NCBI GenBank assembly: GCA_021802825.1
Contig: JAJZRG010000004.1
Span: 1 to 64,000, forward strand
Source of the DNA: Chloroflexota bacterium
GTDB lineage: Bacteria; Chloroflexota; Limnocylindria; Limnocylindrales; CSP1-4
Direction of reading: 5' to 3'
Length of the DNA stretch: 64,000 bases
Shown: one piece after another, positions 1-7,199 of the stretch
Layout of the letters: each line of letters opens with the position of its first letter
How positions within the stretch are numbered: the stretch's first letter is position 1
Notes under the pieces: generated by a model
The model's database searches: none
Told to the model about the DNA's origin: nothing
The model's input: only the letters and a program-made list of their open reading frames with translations
Position numbers and translations under genes: made by a program

Positions 1-1424
1 ATGGAGCGGCCCTTGCCGACCCGCGGCTTGACGGGATGCGCGGCGTCCTCGGGCGGGATGCCGAACTCGCCCGGCGGCAGCTGGATGCCGCTGGCGGCGA
101 ACTTGGGCATGAACGTGGGCCGAACGTCCGTGGGGCGCAGGTGGCCCACGATCTTCCCGTTCTCGTCAACGCCGGTCTGCAGGAACTCAAAGATGTCCTG
201 GGTCAGGATCGTCTCGTCCTCGATCCCGTAGACCTCGGTGATGTTCATGACCTTGCGCGAGCCGTCCTTGAGCCGGGCGGTGTGCACGATGATGTCCACG
301 GCCGATGCGATCTGCTCGCGGATCGTCCGCAGCGGCATCTCGTAGCCGGACATGAGGATCATCGTCTCGAGCCGACGGAGCATGTCTGGGGAGCTGTTCG
401 CGTGGCCGGTCGAGAGCGACCCCTCCTGGCCCACGGTCATCGCCTGGATCATGTCCAGCGCCTCGCCGCCTCGGCACTCGCCGACGATGATGCGGTCGGG
501 CCGCATGTGGAGCGCGTTGCGCAGCAGGTCGCGGGTCGTGATCTCGCCCTCGCCCTCCAGGTTGGGCGGCCGGGCCTCGAGCGTGACGACGTGCTCCTGG
601 CGGAGCTGGAGCTCGGCCGCATCCTCGATGGTGACGATGCGCTCGCCCTCGGGGATGAACGACGAGAGCACGTTGAGCGTGGTGGTCTTGCCCGAGCCGG
701 TCCCGCCCGAGACGAACATGTTGAGTCGGGCCTCGATGCAGCAGCGGAGGAACTCGAACATCTCCGGGCTGGCGGTGCCGAACCGGACGAGGTCCTCGAC
801 GGTGTACGGCCGGGCCGAGAACTTGCGGATGGTGATGACCGGGCCGATCAGCGAGAGCGGCTCGATGATGGCGTTGACGCGCGACCCGTCGGGGAGTCGG
901 GCGTCCACGCGCGGGCTCGACTGGTCGATGCGCCGGCCGAGCGGGGCGATGATCCGATCGATGATGCGGAGCACGTGCTCGTCGCCCATGAACGACGTGT
1001 CCACGCGCTGGATCTTGCCCTTGCGCTCGATGTAGATCTGGTTGGGGCCGTTGACCATGACCTCGGTGATCGTGTCGTCACGGAGGAGCGGCTCGAGCGG
1101 CCCGAGGCCGGTGACCTCCGCCACGACCTCCTCGACCAGCCGGCCACGCTCCTCGCGCGTGACAGCGAAGCCGTTCGCGGCGAGCATCCGGTCCACGATG
1201 CCGCCGATGCGCTCGTGGAGCTCCTCGCCCTCGGCGGCCGAGAACAGCTCGCGCGACGAGGCGATGACCTCGCGCTGGAGCGCGTCGCGGACCTCGCGGA
1301 GCTGCTGCTCACGCCCCACCGAGCCGGCCCGGCGCACCCCCTCGTAGGGTACGGGGGTGAGCACCTCGGTCTGCTGGCCCTCGGCAATCTGCTGCGCCCG
1401 TTCGATCCGCCTGAGCAGGGACAA
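1..1424 (-). CDS. cpaF: CpaF/TadA-family secretion ATPase, open at the left edge
   Basis: Hexameric ATPase that powers Tad (Flp) pilus assembly or a related type II/IV secretion machine at the cytoplasmic face of the membrane. The minus-strand frame stays open through base 1, giving about 474 codons, so only the last few residues can be missing for a family of 430-500 aa. The Walker A motif GGTGSGKTT follows a MFVS stretch; further on come EDAAELQL, the Walker B region RPDRIIVGECRGGEA and the His box STGHANS. The start is taken as TTG at 1424 because GGGGAGG lies 7 nt upstream; an ATG 17 nt upstream is in the wrong frame. Other tad genes would be expected to the left. Confidence 0.93.
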   Translation of the reverse strand, partial: MSLLRRIERAQQIAEGQQTEVLTPVPYEGVRRAGSVGREQQLREVRDALQREVIASSRELFSAAEGEELHERIGGIVDRMLAANGFAVTREERGRLVEEVVAEVTGLGPLEPLLRDDTITEVMVNGPNQIYIERKGKIQRVDTSFMGDEHVLRIIDRIIAPLGRRIDQSSPRVDARLPDGSRVNAIIEPLSLIGPVITIRKFSARPYTVEDLVRFGTASPEMFEFLRCCIEARLNMFVSGGTGSGKTTTLNVLSSFIPEGERIVTIEDAAELQLRQEHVVTLEARPPNLEGEGEITTRDLLRNALHMRPDRIIVGECRGGEALDMIQAMTVGQEGSLSTGHANSSPDMLRRLETMILMSGYEMPLRTIREQIASAVDIIVHTARLKDGSRKVMNITEVYGIEDETILTQDIFEFLQTGVDENGKIVGHLRPTDVRPTFMPKFAASGIQLPPGEFGIPPEDAAHPVKPRVGKGRS

Positions 1425-1590
1425 GACCGCGCCTCCCCATGGTCGCTGTGAGGCAGCGATTCTACGGCCACGGCAGGGCCAGCGCGCGGGACACGTCCGG
1501 CGGCCATCATCCGGCGATCATGGGCCAGGTCAGGGAAGCACGCCCGCGGGCGCAGTTTAGGCCCCGCCCGCCACATGCGGGACCGGTCGG

Positions 1591-1619
1591 TTGACCGTGC
1601 AAACAAGCGCGGGTACGCT
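1591..1619 (+). promoter_or_regulatory. Promoter of the leader ORF and DUF4395 gene
   Basis: TTGACC at 1591-1596 and TACGCT at 1614-1619 are separated by exactly 17 bp, a good housekeeping-sigma promoter. The expected transcription start falls on or next to the GTG at 1626, so the first ORF on this mRNA would be leaderless. Confidence 0.7.
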
Positions 1620-1625
1620 GGGTTC

Positions 1626-1721
1626 GTGATCGGGATCGCCCGCGAGGGCCGCACTGGCCGCTGTTGCTCCTGTCCCCGGCGAGAGCCGGAGGCGGTCGAG
1701 CGCGCGGTCGTCCGCGCCTAG
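1626..1721 (+). CDS. Leaderless 31-aa Cys-rich leader peptide
   Basis: GTG begins 6 nt after the TACGCT -10 box and opens a 31-codon ORF ending in TAG. Residues 13-16 are Cys-Cys-Ser-Cys and the rest is rich in Arg and Glu. It lies 87 nt upstream of the DUF4395 gene and has no Shine-Dalgarno. Its layout matches the polycysteine leaderless leader ORFs described in mycobacteria, where ribosome progress over Cys codons controls downstream sulfur genes. That parallel is inference. The peptide itself probably has no enzymatic role. Confidence 0.5.
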   Translation: MIGIAREGRTGRCCSCPRREPEAVERAVVRA

Positions 1722-1762
1722 CTCGCTCGCCGCTCCGGGCCTCGCGTCCCCTGAATCGTCGT

Positions 1763-1778
1763 CGCGCCTCGTGGCGCG
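1763..1778 (+). promoter_or_regulatory. Hairpin between leader ORF and DUF4395 gene
   Basis: CGCGCC-TCGT-GGCGCG forms a 6-bp stem with a 4-nt loop, 30 nt before the GTG of the DUF4395 gene. The SD of that gene lies in the self-complementary GGAGCTCC. The hairpin could be one arm of an attenuator controlled by the leader ORF; this is a structural suggestion only. Confidence 0.3.
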
Positions 1779-1808
1779 CGTCCGTCCCCCTCGATCCCGG
1801 AGCTCCAA

Positions 1809-2309
1809 GTGACCGTCCTAACCCCGCCCGCCCGCTTCATCGACCCTCGCGGCCAGCGCTTCGGCGCCGGCGTCTCGGCCGCGATGTTCGTCCTGGCGTT
1901 CGTTGTCAACCTCCCGCTGCTCGCGGTCCTCGTCGGCGCCGACCTTGCCGTCTCCGCCGCCCTCGGCATCCGCTGGTTCCTGCCCGGCCGCCCGTGGCCG
2001 GCCATCCGCGCCGCCCTGCGACTCGGCCAGACCGAGCCCGAGCACGAGTACCCGCCGCGCTTCGCCCAGGCGCTGGGCGCCACGTTCATCGGCCTCGCGG
2101 CCATCGCATTCGTGGTCGGCGCGACACCCGTGGGCTGGGTCCTTGTCGGCGCCGTGGCCGCGCTCCAGGCGTTCCTGGCCGCGACGGGCGTGTGCATCGG
2201 CTGCCGGCTGTACTTCCTTCGCTGGTGGGTCCCGTCCCAGTTCGCGAGGCTGATCCGCCGCGCGGACGGGGCGCGGCTGGCGGTCCCGACGATCCACCGG
2301 GCGGCCTGA
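1809..2309 (+). CDS. DUF4395 family membrane protein
   Basis: A 166-aa integral membrane protein with four predicted hydrophobic segments (about residues 21-50, 88-105, 106-125 and 128-145). It matches the DUF4395 family, including the conserved thiol pair in GVCIGCRLYF near residue 136. The family's biochemical role is not established; the CxxC-like pair and family neighbourhoods elsewhere suggest a thiol or sulfur link. Start is GTG with GGAG 6 nt upstream. It is the only full-size gene behind the Cys-rich leader ORF and probably depends on the promoter at 1591-1619. Confidence 0.8.
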   Translation: MTVLTPPARFIDPRGQRFGAGVSAAMFVLAFVVNLPLLAVLVGADLAVSAALGIRWFLPGRPWPAIRAALRLGQTEPEHEYPPRFAQALGATFIGLAAIAFVVGATPVGWVLVGAVAALQAFLAATGVCIGCRLYFLRWWVPSQFARLIRRADGARLAVPTIHRAA

Positions 2310-2565
2310 GGCCAGGGTCTCGGGGTTCCGCCGCCGCCTCCGGGCAAGCTCCCGGGCAACCGGGCCCGGTGCGACCCGGGGCCGGAGCCCGAAGGGTCCA
2401 GTACCGCCGCGCCCCGGGATGTGGGGGATCGTCGACACCGGTCTCGCGCACTGCGGCCCCTGCGACACCACCCATGTCGGCCTCCGCGTTCGAGGCCGGC
2501 CGGCTCGCGCCGACCCCCGGTCCGAGTGGCCGGAGGGGCTCATGGCGTCATCGGCGCCCCTACCG

Positions 2566-3345
2566 TCAGTCGATGGTCGGGACGCCCAGGATGTTGAACC
2601 CGCCGTCCACGTACACCACCTCGCCCGTGACCGCGCTCGATAGATCGGACCCAAGGTACACGGCCGACTTGCCCACGTCCTCGATGGTGATGTGCGCGCG
2701 CATCGGCGCGATCGTGTCGAACGGGCCGTAGAGCTTGCGGAAGTCGGCGATGCCGCCCGCGGACAGGGTGCGGATCGGGCCGGCCGAGATCGCGTTGACC
2801 CGGATCCCGTCTGGGCCGAGATCTGCCGCGAGGTACCGGACCGAGGCCTCGAGCGCGGCCTTCGCCACGCCCATCACGTTGTAGTGGCTGACCACCTTCT
2901 CGGCGCCGTAGTAGGACAGGGTCAGGATCGAGGAGCCGCGGTGCAGGTACGGTCGCGCCTCGCGGGCCAGTGCGACGAGCGAGTATGCCGACACGTCCAT
3001 CGCGAGCGCGAATCCGTCGCGCGAGGTGTCCACGAACGAGCCCGAGAGGTCCTCGCGCTTCGCATAGGCCACCGCGTGAACCAGCACGTCGAGCGCCCCC
3101 TGCTGCTCGCCCCACTTGGTCATCACCGCCCGGATGTCATCGTCGCTGCTGACGTCGCAGGCCTCGATGAACGGGCTGCCGATCGACTCGGCGAGCGGGC
3201 GGACCCGGCGCTCGATGAGGCTCTCGACGGACGAGAAGCCCACGGTCGCGCCCTCGGCGTGCAGCGCCTTCGCGATGCCCCAGGCAATCGAGTGGTCGTT
3301 GGCCACCCCGAACACGAGCGCCTTCCGCCCGTCGAGCAGTGCCAT
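2566..3345 (-). CDS. fabI: Enoyl-ACP reductase [NADH] FabI
   Basis: Performs the last reduction of each fatty-acid elongation cycle, trans-2-enoyl-ACP to acyl-ACP. The 259-aa protein begins with the nucleotide-binding segment GVANDHSIAWGIA. It has the FabI-type catalytic pair Tyr155-x6-Lys162 (YNVMGVAK) with a second Tyr at 145, and ends in the usual ITGEVVYVDGG-like stretch (TGEVVYVDGGFNILG). AAGGAGG sits just ahead of the ATG. It is transcribed away from the HAD gene with only 32 bp between the starts, so their promoters must overlap. Other fab genes are not adjacent. Confidence 0.96.
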   Translation of the reverse strand: MALLDGRKALVFGVANDHSIAWGIAKALHAEGATVGFSSVESLIERRVRPLAESIGSPFIEACDVSSDDDIRAVMTKWGEQQGALDVLVHAVAYAKREDLSGSFVDTSRDGFALAMDVSAYSLVALAREARPYLHRGSSILTLSYYGAEKVVSHYNVMGVAKAALEASVRYLAADLGPDGIRVNAISAGPIRTLSAGGIADFRKLYGPFDTIAPMRAHITIEDVGKSAVYLGSDLSSAVTGEVVYVDGGFNILGVPTID

Positions 3346-3364
3346 GCGGTCGTTCCTCCTTGGG

Positions 3365-3370
3365 TACGCT
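3365..3370 (+). promoter_or_regulatory. -10 box for a leaderless HAD mRNA
   Basis: TACGCT ends 7 nt before the ATG at 3378. No Shine-Dalgarno lies between, and no clear -35 box is visible. The box lies inside the 32-bp gap to the divergent fabI start. Confidence 0.5.
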
Positions 3371-3377
3371 GCGCATC

Positions 3378-4271
3378 ATGCCCGACCTGCCCCCTCGCGA
3401 CGATTCCCTGCGTGCAGCTCTGCACGGTGTCCGCGGCCTCCTGCTCGACCTCGACGGCGTGCTCGTGCTCAAGGGCGCGGCCGTCCCGGGCGCCCCAGAG
3501 GCGCTGGCGGCGCTCGAGCGGGTCGGCTTCCCGTACCTCGTCGTGACCAACACCTCGCTCGTCTCGCGGGCGACCCTGGCCCGCTGGGGGCGCTCGGTCG
3601 GGTTCGCGACGCCGGCGGACCGGTTCCAGTCGGCCCTGACCGCGTCCGCGGAGCTGGCGGGTCGCGAGTTCGCCGGTCGCCCGGTCTACGTGATCACTTC
3701 GGACGACGCGCGGGCCGAGTTCGACGGCCTGGCCGTCCTCGACGCTGCGGCCGTCGACGCGGCATTGGCCGAGGGGCGCGACGTCGCGGCGGTGATCCTG
3801 GGCGACTCCCCGGACCAGCTCACCCGCGAGACTCTCAATCGCGCGTTCCGCCTGGTCCTCCGCGGCGCGGTCCTGGTCGGCATGCACCGCAACCCCTGGT
3901 GGCTCACGCCAGAGGGCCCGACGCTCGACGCCGGCACGTTCCTCGTGGGCCTCGAGTGGGCGACGAAGCGCAAGGCGCGGACGGTAGGAAAGCCCGACCC
4001 GGCCTTCTTCCGCGTCGCCGCGGAGCGGATGGCCACGGGGGCGTCGGCTCGCGGGGAGCCCAGGCTACTGCGCCACCACCTCGCGATGGTGGGCGATGAC
4101 GTGTTCAACGACATCGGGGGCGGGCGGCGCGCCGGGCTTCGGACGGTGTTCGTGCGGACGGGCAAGCACGGTGATGCCGAGCTGGCCGAGGCCGCCCGGG
4201 GAGTGCGCGGCTACCGGCCCGACGCGGTCGCCCCGTCGATCGCGGAGGTCGTCGCGGCCCTGGTCGGGTAG
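3378..4271 (+). CDS. HAD-superfamily phosphatase, class IIA (NagD/AraL-like)
   Basis: A 297-aa haloacid dehalogenase-type phosphatase. Motif I is LLLDLDGVL, motif II VVTNTS, motif III the Lys of VGKPDPAFF, and motif IV VGDDVFNDIGG. The order and the large cap between motifs II and III place it in subfamily IIA, whose members dephosphorylate small phosphometabolites or damaged sugar phosphates. The substrate cannot be read from sequence. The ATG at 3378 is preferred over an in-frame start 39 nt upstream, which would overlap the fabI start region and put the TACGCT box inside the gene. Confidence 0.85.
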   Translation: MPDLPPRDDSLRAALHGVRGLLLDLDGVLVLKGAAVPGAPEALAALERVGFPYLVVTNTSLVSRATLARWGRSVGFATPADRFQSALTASAELAGREFAGRPVYVITSDDARAEFDGLAVLDAAAVDAALAEGRDVAAVILGDSPDQLTRETLNRAFRLVLRGAVLVGMHRNPWWLTPEGPTLDAGTFLVGLEWATKRKARTVGKPDPAFFRVAAERMATGASARGEPRLLRHHLAMVGDDVFNDIGGGRRAGLRTVFVRTGKHGDAELAEAARGVRGYRPDAVAPSIAEVVAALVG

Positions 4272-4529
4272 CGGGCCCGCGGTCGGGGCGGACCCCACGT
4301 CGGAGGACCTCAACGTCCCGGTCCAGGAGCTCAAGGGCGTCCCATGCCAAGCCGCCCGTCGTGCATCGGCAGCATCGCGGCGAGCACGCCGCTCGTGGCC
4401 GCCCCGTGGCCACACGGATCCCGAAGATGGAAGTGACTGGTTGTCGAGCGAGACGCATGAAGCGCAAGGAGCCAGGCTCGTTGCAGGACACCGGCTTTCG
4501 AGCCGCGTCCCTCCTCCCGGTACGGGCCC

Positions 4530-4642
4530 TGAGTCGCGACAGACTCATCCCGCGGGCGGCGCCGCGCGGTCAGCGGCGCGGAAGCGGGGCACGGGGCGGA
4601 AGCCACGCTTGGCAAGGCCGATTTCGAGTCTGACCCGACTCA
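4530..4642. repeat. 113-bp paired-palindrome element, copy A
   Basis: Left palindrome TGAGTC-GCGACA-GACTCA (4530-4547) and right palindrome CGAGTC-TGACCC-GACTCA (4625-4642) start 95 bp apart. The interior aligns without gaps to copy C (6651-6763) at high identity, but not obviously to copies B, D or E. Confidence 0.85.
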
Positions 4643-4742
4643 GGGAGGGGGCCTTCGAGGGGGACGTGGCCGCAGGGGATCCGCCCGCGCTCGGCTCGAC
4701 GACCCGGTTACCCCGACCTTCGCCGCAATCCCCGCCGGGACT

Positions 4743-4748
4743 AGACTG
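4743..4748 (+). promoter_or_regulatory. -10 box for the aldehyde dehydrogenase gene
   Basis: TAGACT lies 66 nt upstream of the ATG, so this gene has a conventional leader with its own SD (GGGAG). A clear -35 box is not seen. Confidence 0.4.
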
Positions 4749-4814
4749 GCCCCAACGATCGACCTCGGCCCCGCGCCCGGCTGCCCGGACGCGCGCGCCA
4801 CACGGGAGCAGCCA

Positions 4815-6383
4815 ATGACCGCCGAGCGCATCAAGATCACCTACGCCACGCTGTCGGCCGACAACGAGACCCTGCACCAGCTCTACGGGGCGGGGCTCGA
4901 GAAGGCGAAGGCTCGGCTGGGCCAGTACCACCGCAACCTCGTTGGCGGCAGGGAGCGCGACGGCGAGGGCACGTTCGAGGTCCGGTCGCCCATCGACAGC
5001 GAGATCCTCGTCGGGACGTTCGCCAAGGGCACCCGCAAGGACGTGCAGGACGCCGTCGCCGCCGCCCGCCGGGCGCAGTCCGCCTGGTTCCGCCTGGGCT
5101 GGGAGAAGCGCCTCGAGATCCTCCGCCGCGCCGCCGAGCTCATCTCGGAGCGCCAGATGGAGTACGCGGGCCTCATGGCGATCGAGGTGGGCAAGACGCG
5201 GCTCGAGGCCCTGGGCGAGGTCGAGGAGGCCGCAGACCTGATCCGCTACTACAGCAAGGTCGCGGAGAGCAACAACTTCTACGACCACCCGATGGACAGC
5301 CTGGGTGACGCGGCGGTCCACACCCGCACGATCCTGCGCCCGATGGGCGTGTTCGCCGTCATCAGCCCGTTCAACTTTCCAATGGCGCTCGCCGTCGGCC
5401 CGACGGCCGCGGCGATGATGGCCGGCAACGCGGTCATCTTCAAGCCCGCGAGCGCTGCCGCGATGACCGCGACCGCCATCGCCGAGGCCTACCGGGACGC
5501 CGGCGTCCCCGACGGCGTGTTCAACCTGGTGATGGGCCCTGGCGACACCGTCGGCGAGGAGCTCCAGACCAACCCGGGCATCGACGGCATGGTCTTCACC
5601 GGCTCCTACGATGTCGGCTTCGCGCTCTACAAGCGGTTCTCGCAGCGCTTCCCCCGTCCGTGCATCGTCGAGATGGGCGGCAAGAACCCCGCGATCGTGA
5701 TGCCCTCGGCGGACATCGAGGAAGCGGCCGAGGGCGTTATGCGCTCGGCCTTCGGCTTCGGCGGCCAGAAGTGCTCGGCCAACAGCCGTGTCTACGTCCA
5801 CCGCAACGTCCACGATCGCTTCGTCGACGCGCTCGTCGCCAAGACCGAGAAGCTCGTCGTGGGCGACCCTCTGCCTCGCACCGCGTTCCTCGGCCCGGTC
5901 ATCGACCAGCGTGCCGTGGACCGCTACGAGCAGGCGGTCACCGAGGCGCGCCGCGACGGCAAGGTCCTGACCGGCGGCGAGCACCTCACCGACGGCGCCC
6001 TTGCTCGGGGCTTCTACGTCGAGCCCACGGTCGCGAGCCTCCCGGCCTCGCACCGCCTGTACCAGGACGAGCTCTTCGCGCCGTTCACCGCGGTCTGCGC
6101 CGTGGACTCGCTGGCCGAGGCGCTCCGCCTGTCCAATGACAACGTCTACGGCCTGACCGCCGGCGTCTACAGCGAGGACCCCGCCGAGGTCCAGCAGTTC
6201 CTCGAGGAGATCGAAGCGGGCGTCCTGTACGTCAACCGCCGCGCCGGCGCCACCACCGGCGCCTGGCCAGGCGTCCAGGCGTTCGGCGGCTGGAAGGGCT
6301 CCGGCTCCACGGGCAAGGCCGGCCTCTCGATGTACTACGTCGCGCAGTTCCTGCGGGAGCAGAGCCACACCGTCGTGGGCTGA
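4815..6383 (+). CDS. Aldehyde dehydrogenase, 1-pyrroline-5-carboxylate dehydrogenase type
   Basis: A 522-aa NAD(P)-dependent dehydrogenase. The catalytic Cys320 is in FGFGGQKCSANSR, a motif characteristic of the P5C dehydrogenase (RocA/PruA) group, and the general base Glu286 is in EMGGKNP. The N-terminus, with a helical segment before the VRSP-like start of the fold, and the length also fit P5CDH, which oxidises glutamate semialdehyde to glutamate in proline and arginine catabolism. No proline dehydrogenase is adjacent, so another semialdehyde substrate remains possible. GGGAG lies 5 nt before the ATG. The gene is bracketed by 113-bp elements on both sides. Confidence 0.88.
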   Translation: MTAERIKITYATLSADNETLHQLYGAGLEKAKARLGQYHRNLVGGRERDGEGTFEVRSPIDSEILVGTFAKGTRKDVQDAVAAARRAQSAWFRLGWEKRLEILRRAAELISERQMEYAGLMAIEVGKTRLEALGEVEEAADLIRYYSKVAESNNFYDHPMDSLGDAAVHTRTILRPMGVFAVISPFNFPMALAVGPTAAAMMAGNAVIFKPASAAAMTATAIAEAYRDAGVPDGVFNLVMGPGDTVGEELQTNPGIDGMVFTGSYDVGFALYKRFSQRFPRPCIVEMGGKNPAIVMPSADIEEAAEGVMRSAFGFGGQKCSANSRVYVHRNVHDRFVDALVAKTEKLVVGDPLPRTAFLGPVIDQRAVDRYEQAVTEARRDGKVLTGGEHLTDGALARGFYVEPTVASLPASHRLYQDELFAPFTAVCAVDSLAEALRLSNDNVYGLTAGVYSEDPAEVQQFLEEIEAGVLYVNRRAGATTGAWPGVQAFGGWKGSGSTGKAGLSMYYVAQFLREQSHTVVG

Positions 6384-6495
6384 CGTCCGCACGTCGCGGC
6401 ACACTCTGAGGCCCTCGATTCGCCGTGGGCTCGATGGCTCCCGGGTGCCGGCCACGCACCCTCGCCTTCGTGAGTGCCACGCGCCCTTGCCTTCC

Positions 6496-6608
6496 TGAGT
6501 CGCCCCAGGGTCGCCGGCCGGGATTCCGAGCGTGCGCGCCGCCGCGGATTCGGCGTTGGCGCTGTGGCTCGTGCACGGGGACGCCGTTTCCGAGTCTGGG
6601 GCGACTCA
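6496..6608. repeat. 113-bp paired-palindrome element, copy B (left end decayed)
   Basis: Right palindrome CGAGTC-TGGGGC-GACTCA at 6591-6608. The left end, TGAGTC-GCCCCA-GGGTCG at 6496-6513, keeps its outer half and N6, but the inner half is degenerate. The two N6 cores are reverse complements of each other, so here the ends behave as 18-bp terminal inverted repeats. The starts are again 95 bp apart. Confidence 0.75.
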
Positions 6609-6650
6609 ACGGGCGCGGACGAGACGCGGCTGCAACCGGCACCGGGCATG

Positions 6651-6763
6651 CGAGTCGCGACGGACTCATCCCGCGCGCGGCGCCGCGTGGCCCACGGCGC
6701 GGACCTGGGCCGCGCGGCGGGACCCACGCTTCGCACGCCCGATCCCGAGTCTGAGCCGACTCA
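6651..6763. repeat. 113-bp paired-palindrome element, copy C
   Basis: Left palindrome CGAGTC-GCGACG-GACTCA (6651-6668) and right palindrome CGAGTC-TGAGCC-GACTCA (6746-6763), starts 95 bp apart. The interior is closely related to copy A, which lies on the other side of the aldehyde dehydrogenase gene. It begins 42 bp after copy B ends. Confidence 0.85.
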
Positions 6764-7121
6764 CGGCCGGCCCACGGCCGGCCCAAGGCTGGCTCACGGC
6801 CTCTGCAGCTACTTATGCCGCGACCAGGCGAGCGCCTACCCCGAGCGGACCCCCTCCACCGCCAGCGTACGTCGTCATCCTGGGGAGCCGCCTGCTGTGT
6901 CCCCGACGGGTCCCCCGCGGCCGACGGGTCCCCCGCGGGCCGACCCGCGCGAGCCCGACCGGCATCGCCATCTTGACGACGAGCGGCCCAACGGTCATGA
7001 CGAGTGCCCCTGACTTCGCCTCCACCTTCGCAACATCGCACCCGTGATGCGCCCCCGTCGTGGTGGCCGTGGCGTGTCGACCTTGGGCCGATCGGCCCAT
7101 CGGCGGGCCCGAGGGCTCTGC

Positions 7122-7144
7122 TAGAGTGATATGCAGTCTGCATA
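7122..7144 (+). promoter_or_regulatory. -10 box and palindromic operator of the aminotransferase gene
   Basis: TAGAGT (7122-7127) is followed at once by the perfect palindrome TATGCAG-T-CTGCATA (7130-7144), which would cover the transcription start. The arrangement is typical of a repressor operator. The regulator is not encoded nearby and I do not recognise the motif. Confidence 0.55.
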
Positions 7145-7199
7145 GCCTCTATGCGTCAGGCACCACCGCGCGCCGACGCTTCAGCCGGCGAGGACCTCC

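Larger units (their letters stand above)
4272..4814. other. 543-bp intergenic region
   Basis: No convincing gene. It holds one copy of the 113-bp paired-palindrome element (4530-4642) and the promoter region of the downstream aldehyde dehydrogenase gene. The stretch 4272-4529 shows no structure I could assign. Confidence 0.6.
6384..7121. other. Long intergenic region rich in repeats
   Basis: About 740 bp without a convincing gene. It holds an imperfect 25-bp tandem duplication near 6452-6501, element copies B and C, a short repeat of ACGGCCGGCCC near 6763-6785 and a doubled CCGACGGGTCCCCCGCGG-like run near 6910-6945. A minus-strand open frame at 6813-7100 has a hydrophobic stretch, but no SD and no family resemblance; I do not call it a gene. 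Confidence 0.5.

Noticed and set aside
36..1451. A 471-codon plus-strand frame at the left edge
   Set aside because: Antisense to the CpaF ATPase, whose Walker motifs and TTG with SD are clear.
4530..6763. Repeat cluster considered as a CRISPR array
   Set aside because: No repeated unit with regular short spacers; the repeats are paired palindromes 95 bp apart and scattered over 50 kb, with no cas genes.
6813..7100. Minus-strand 95-aa frame with a hydrophobic stretch
   Set aside because: No SD, repeat-derived C-terminal half, no family resemblance; possible but unsupported.
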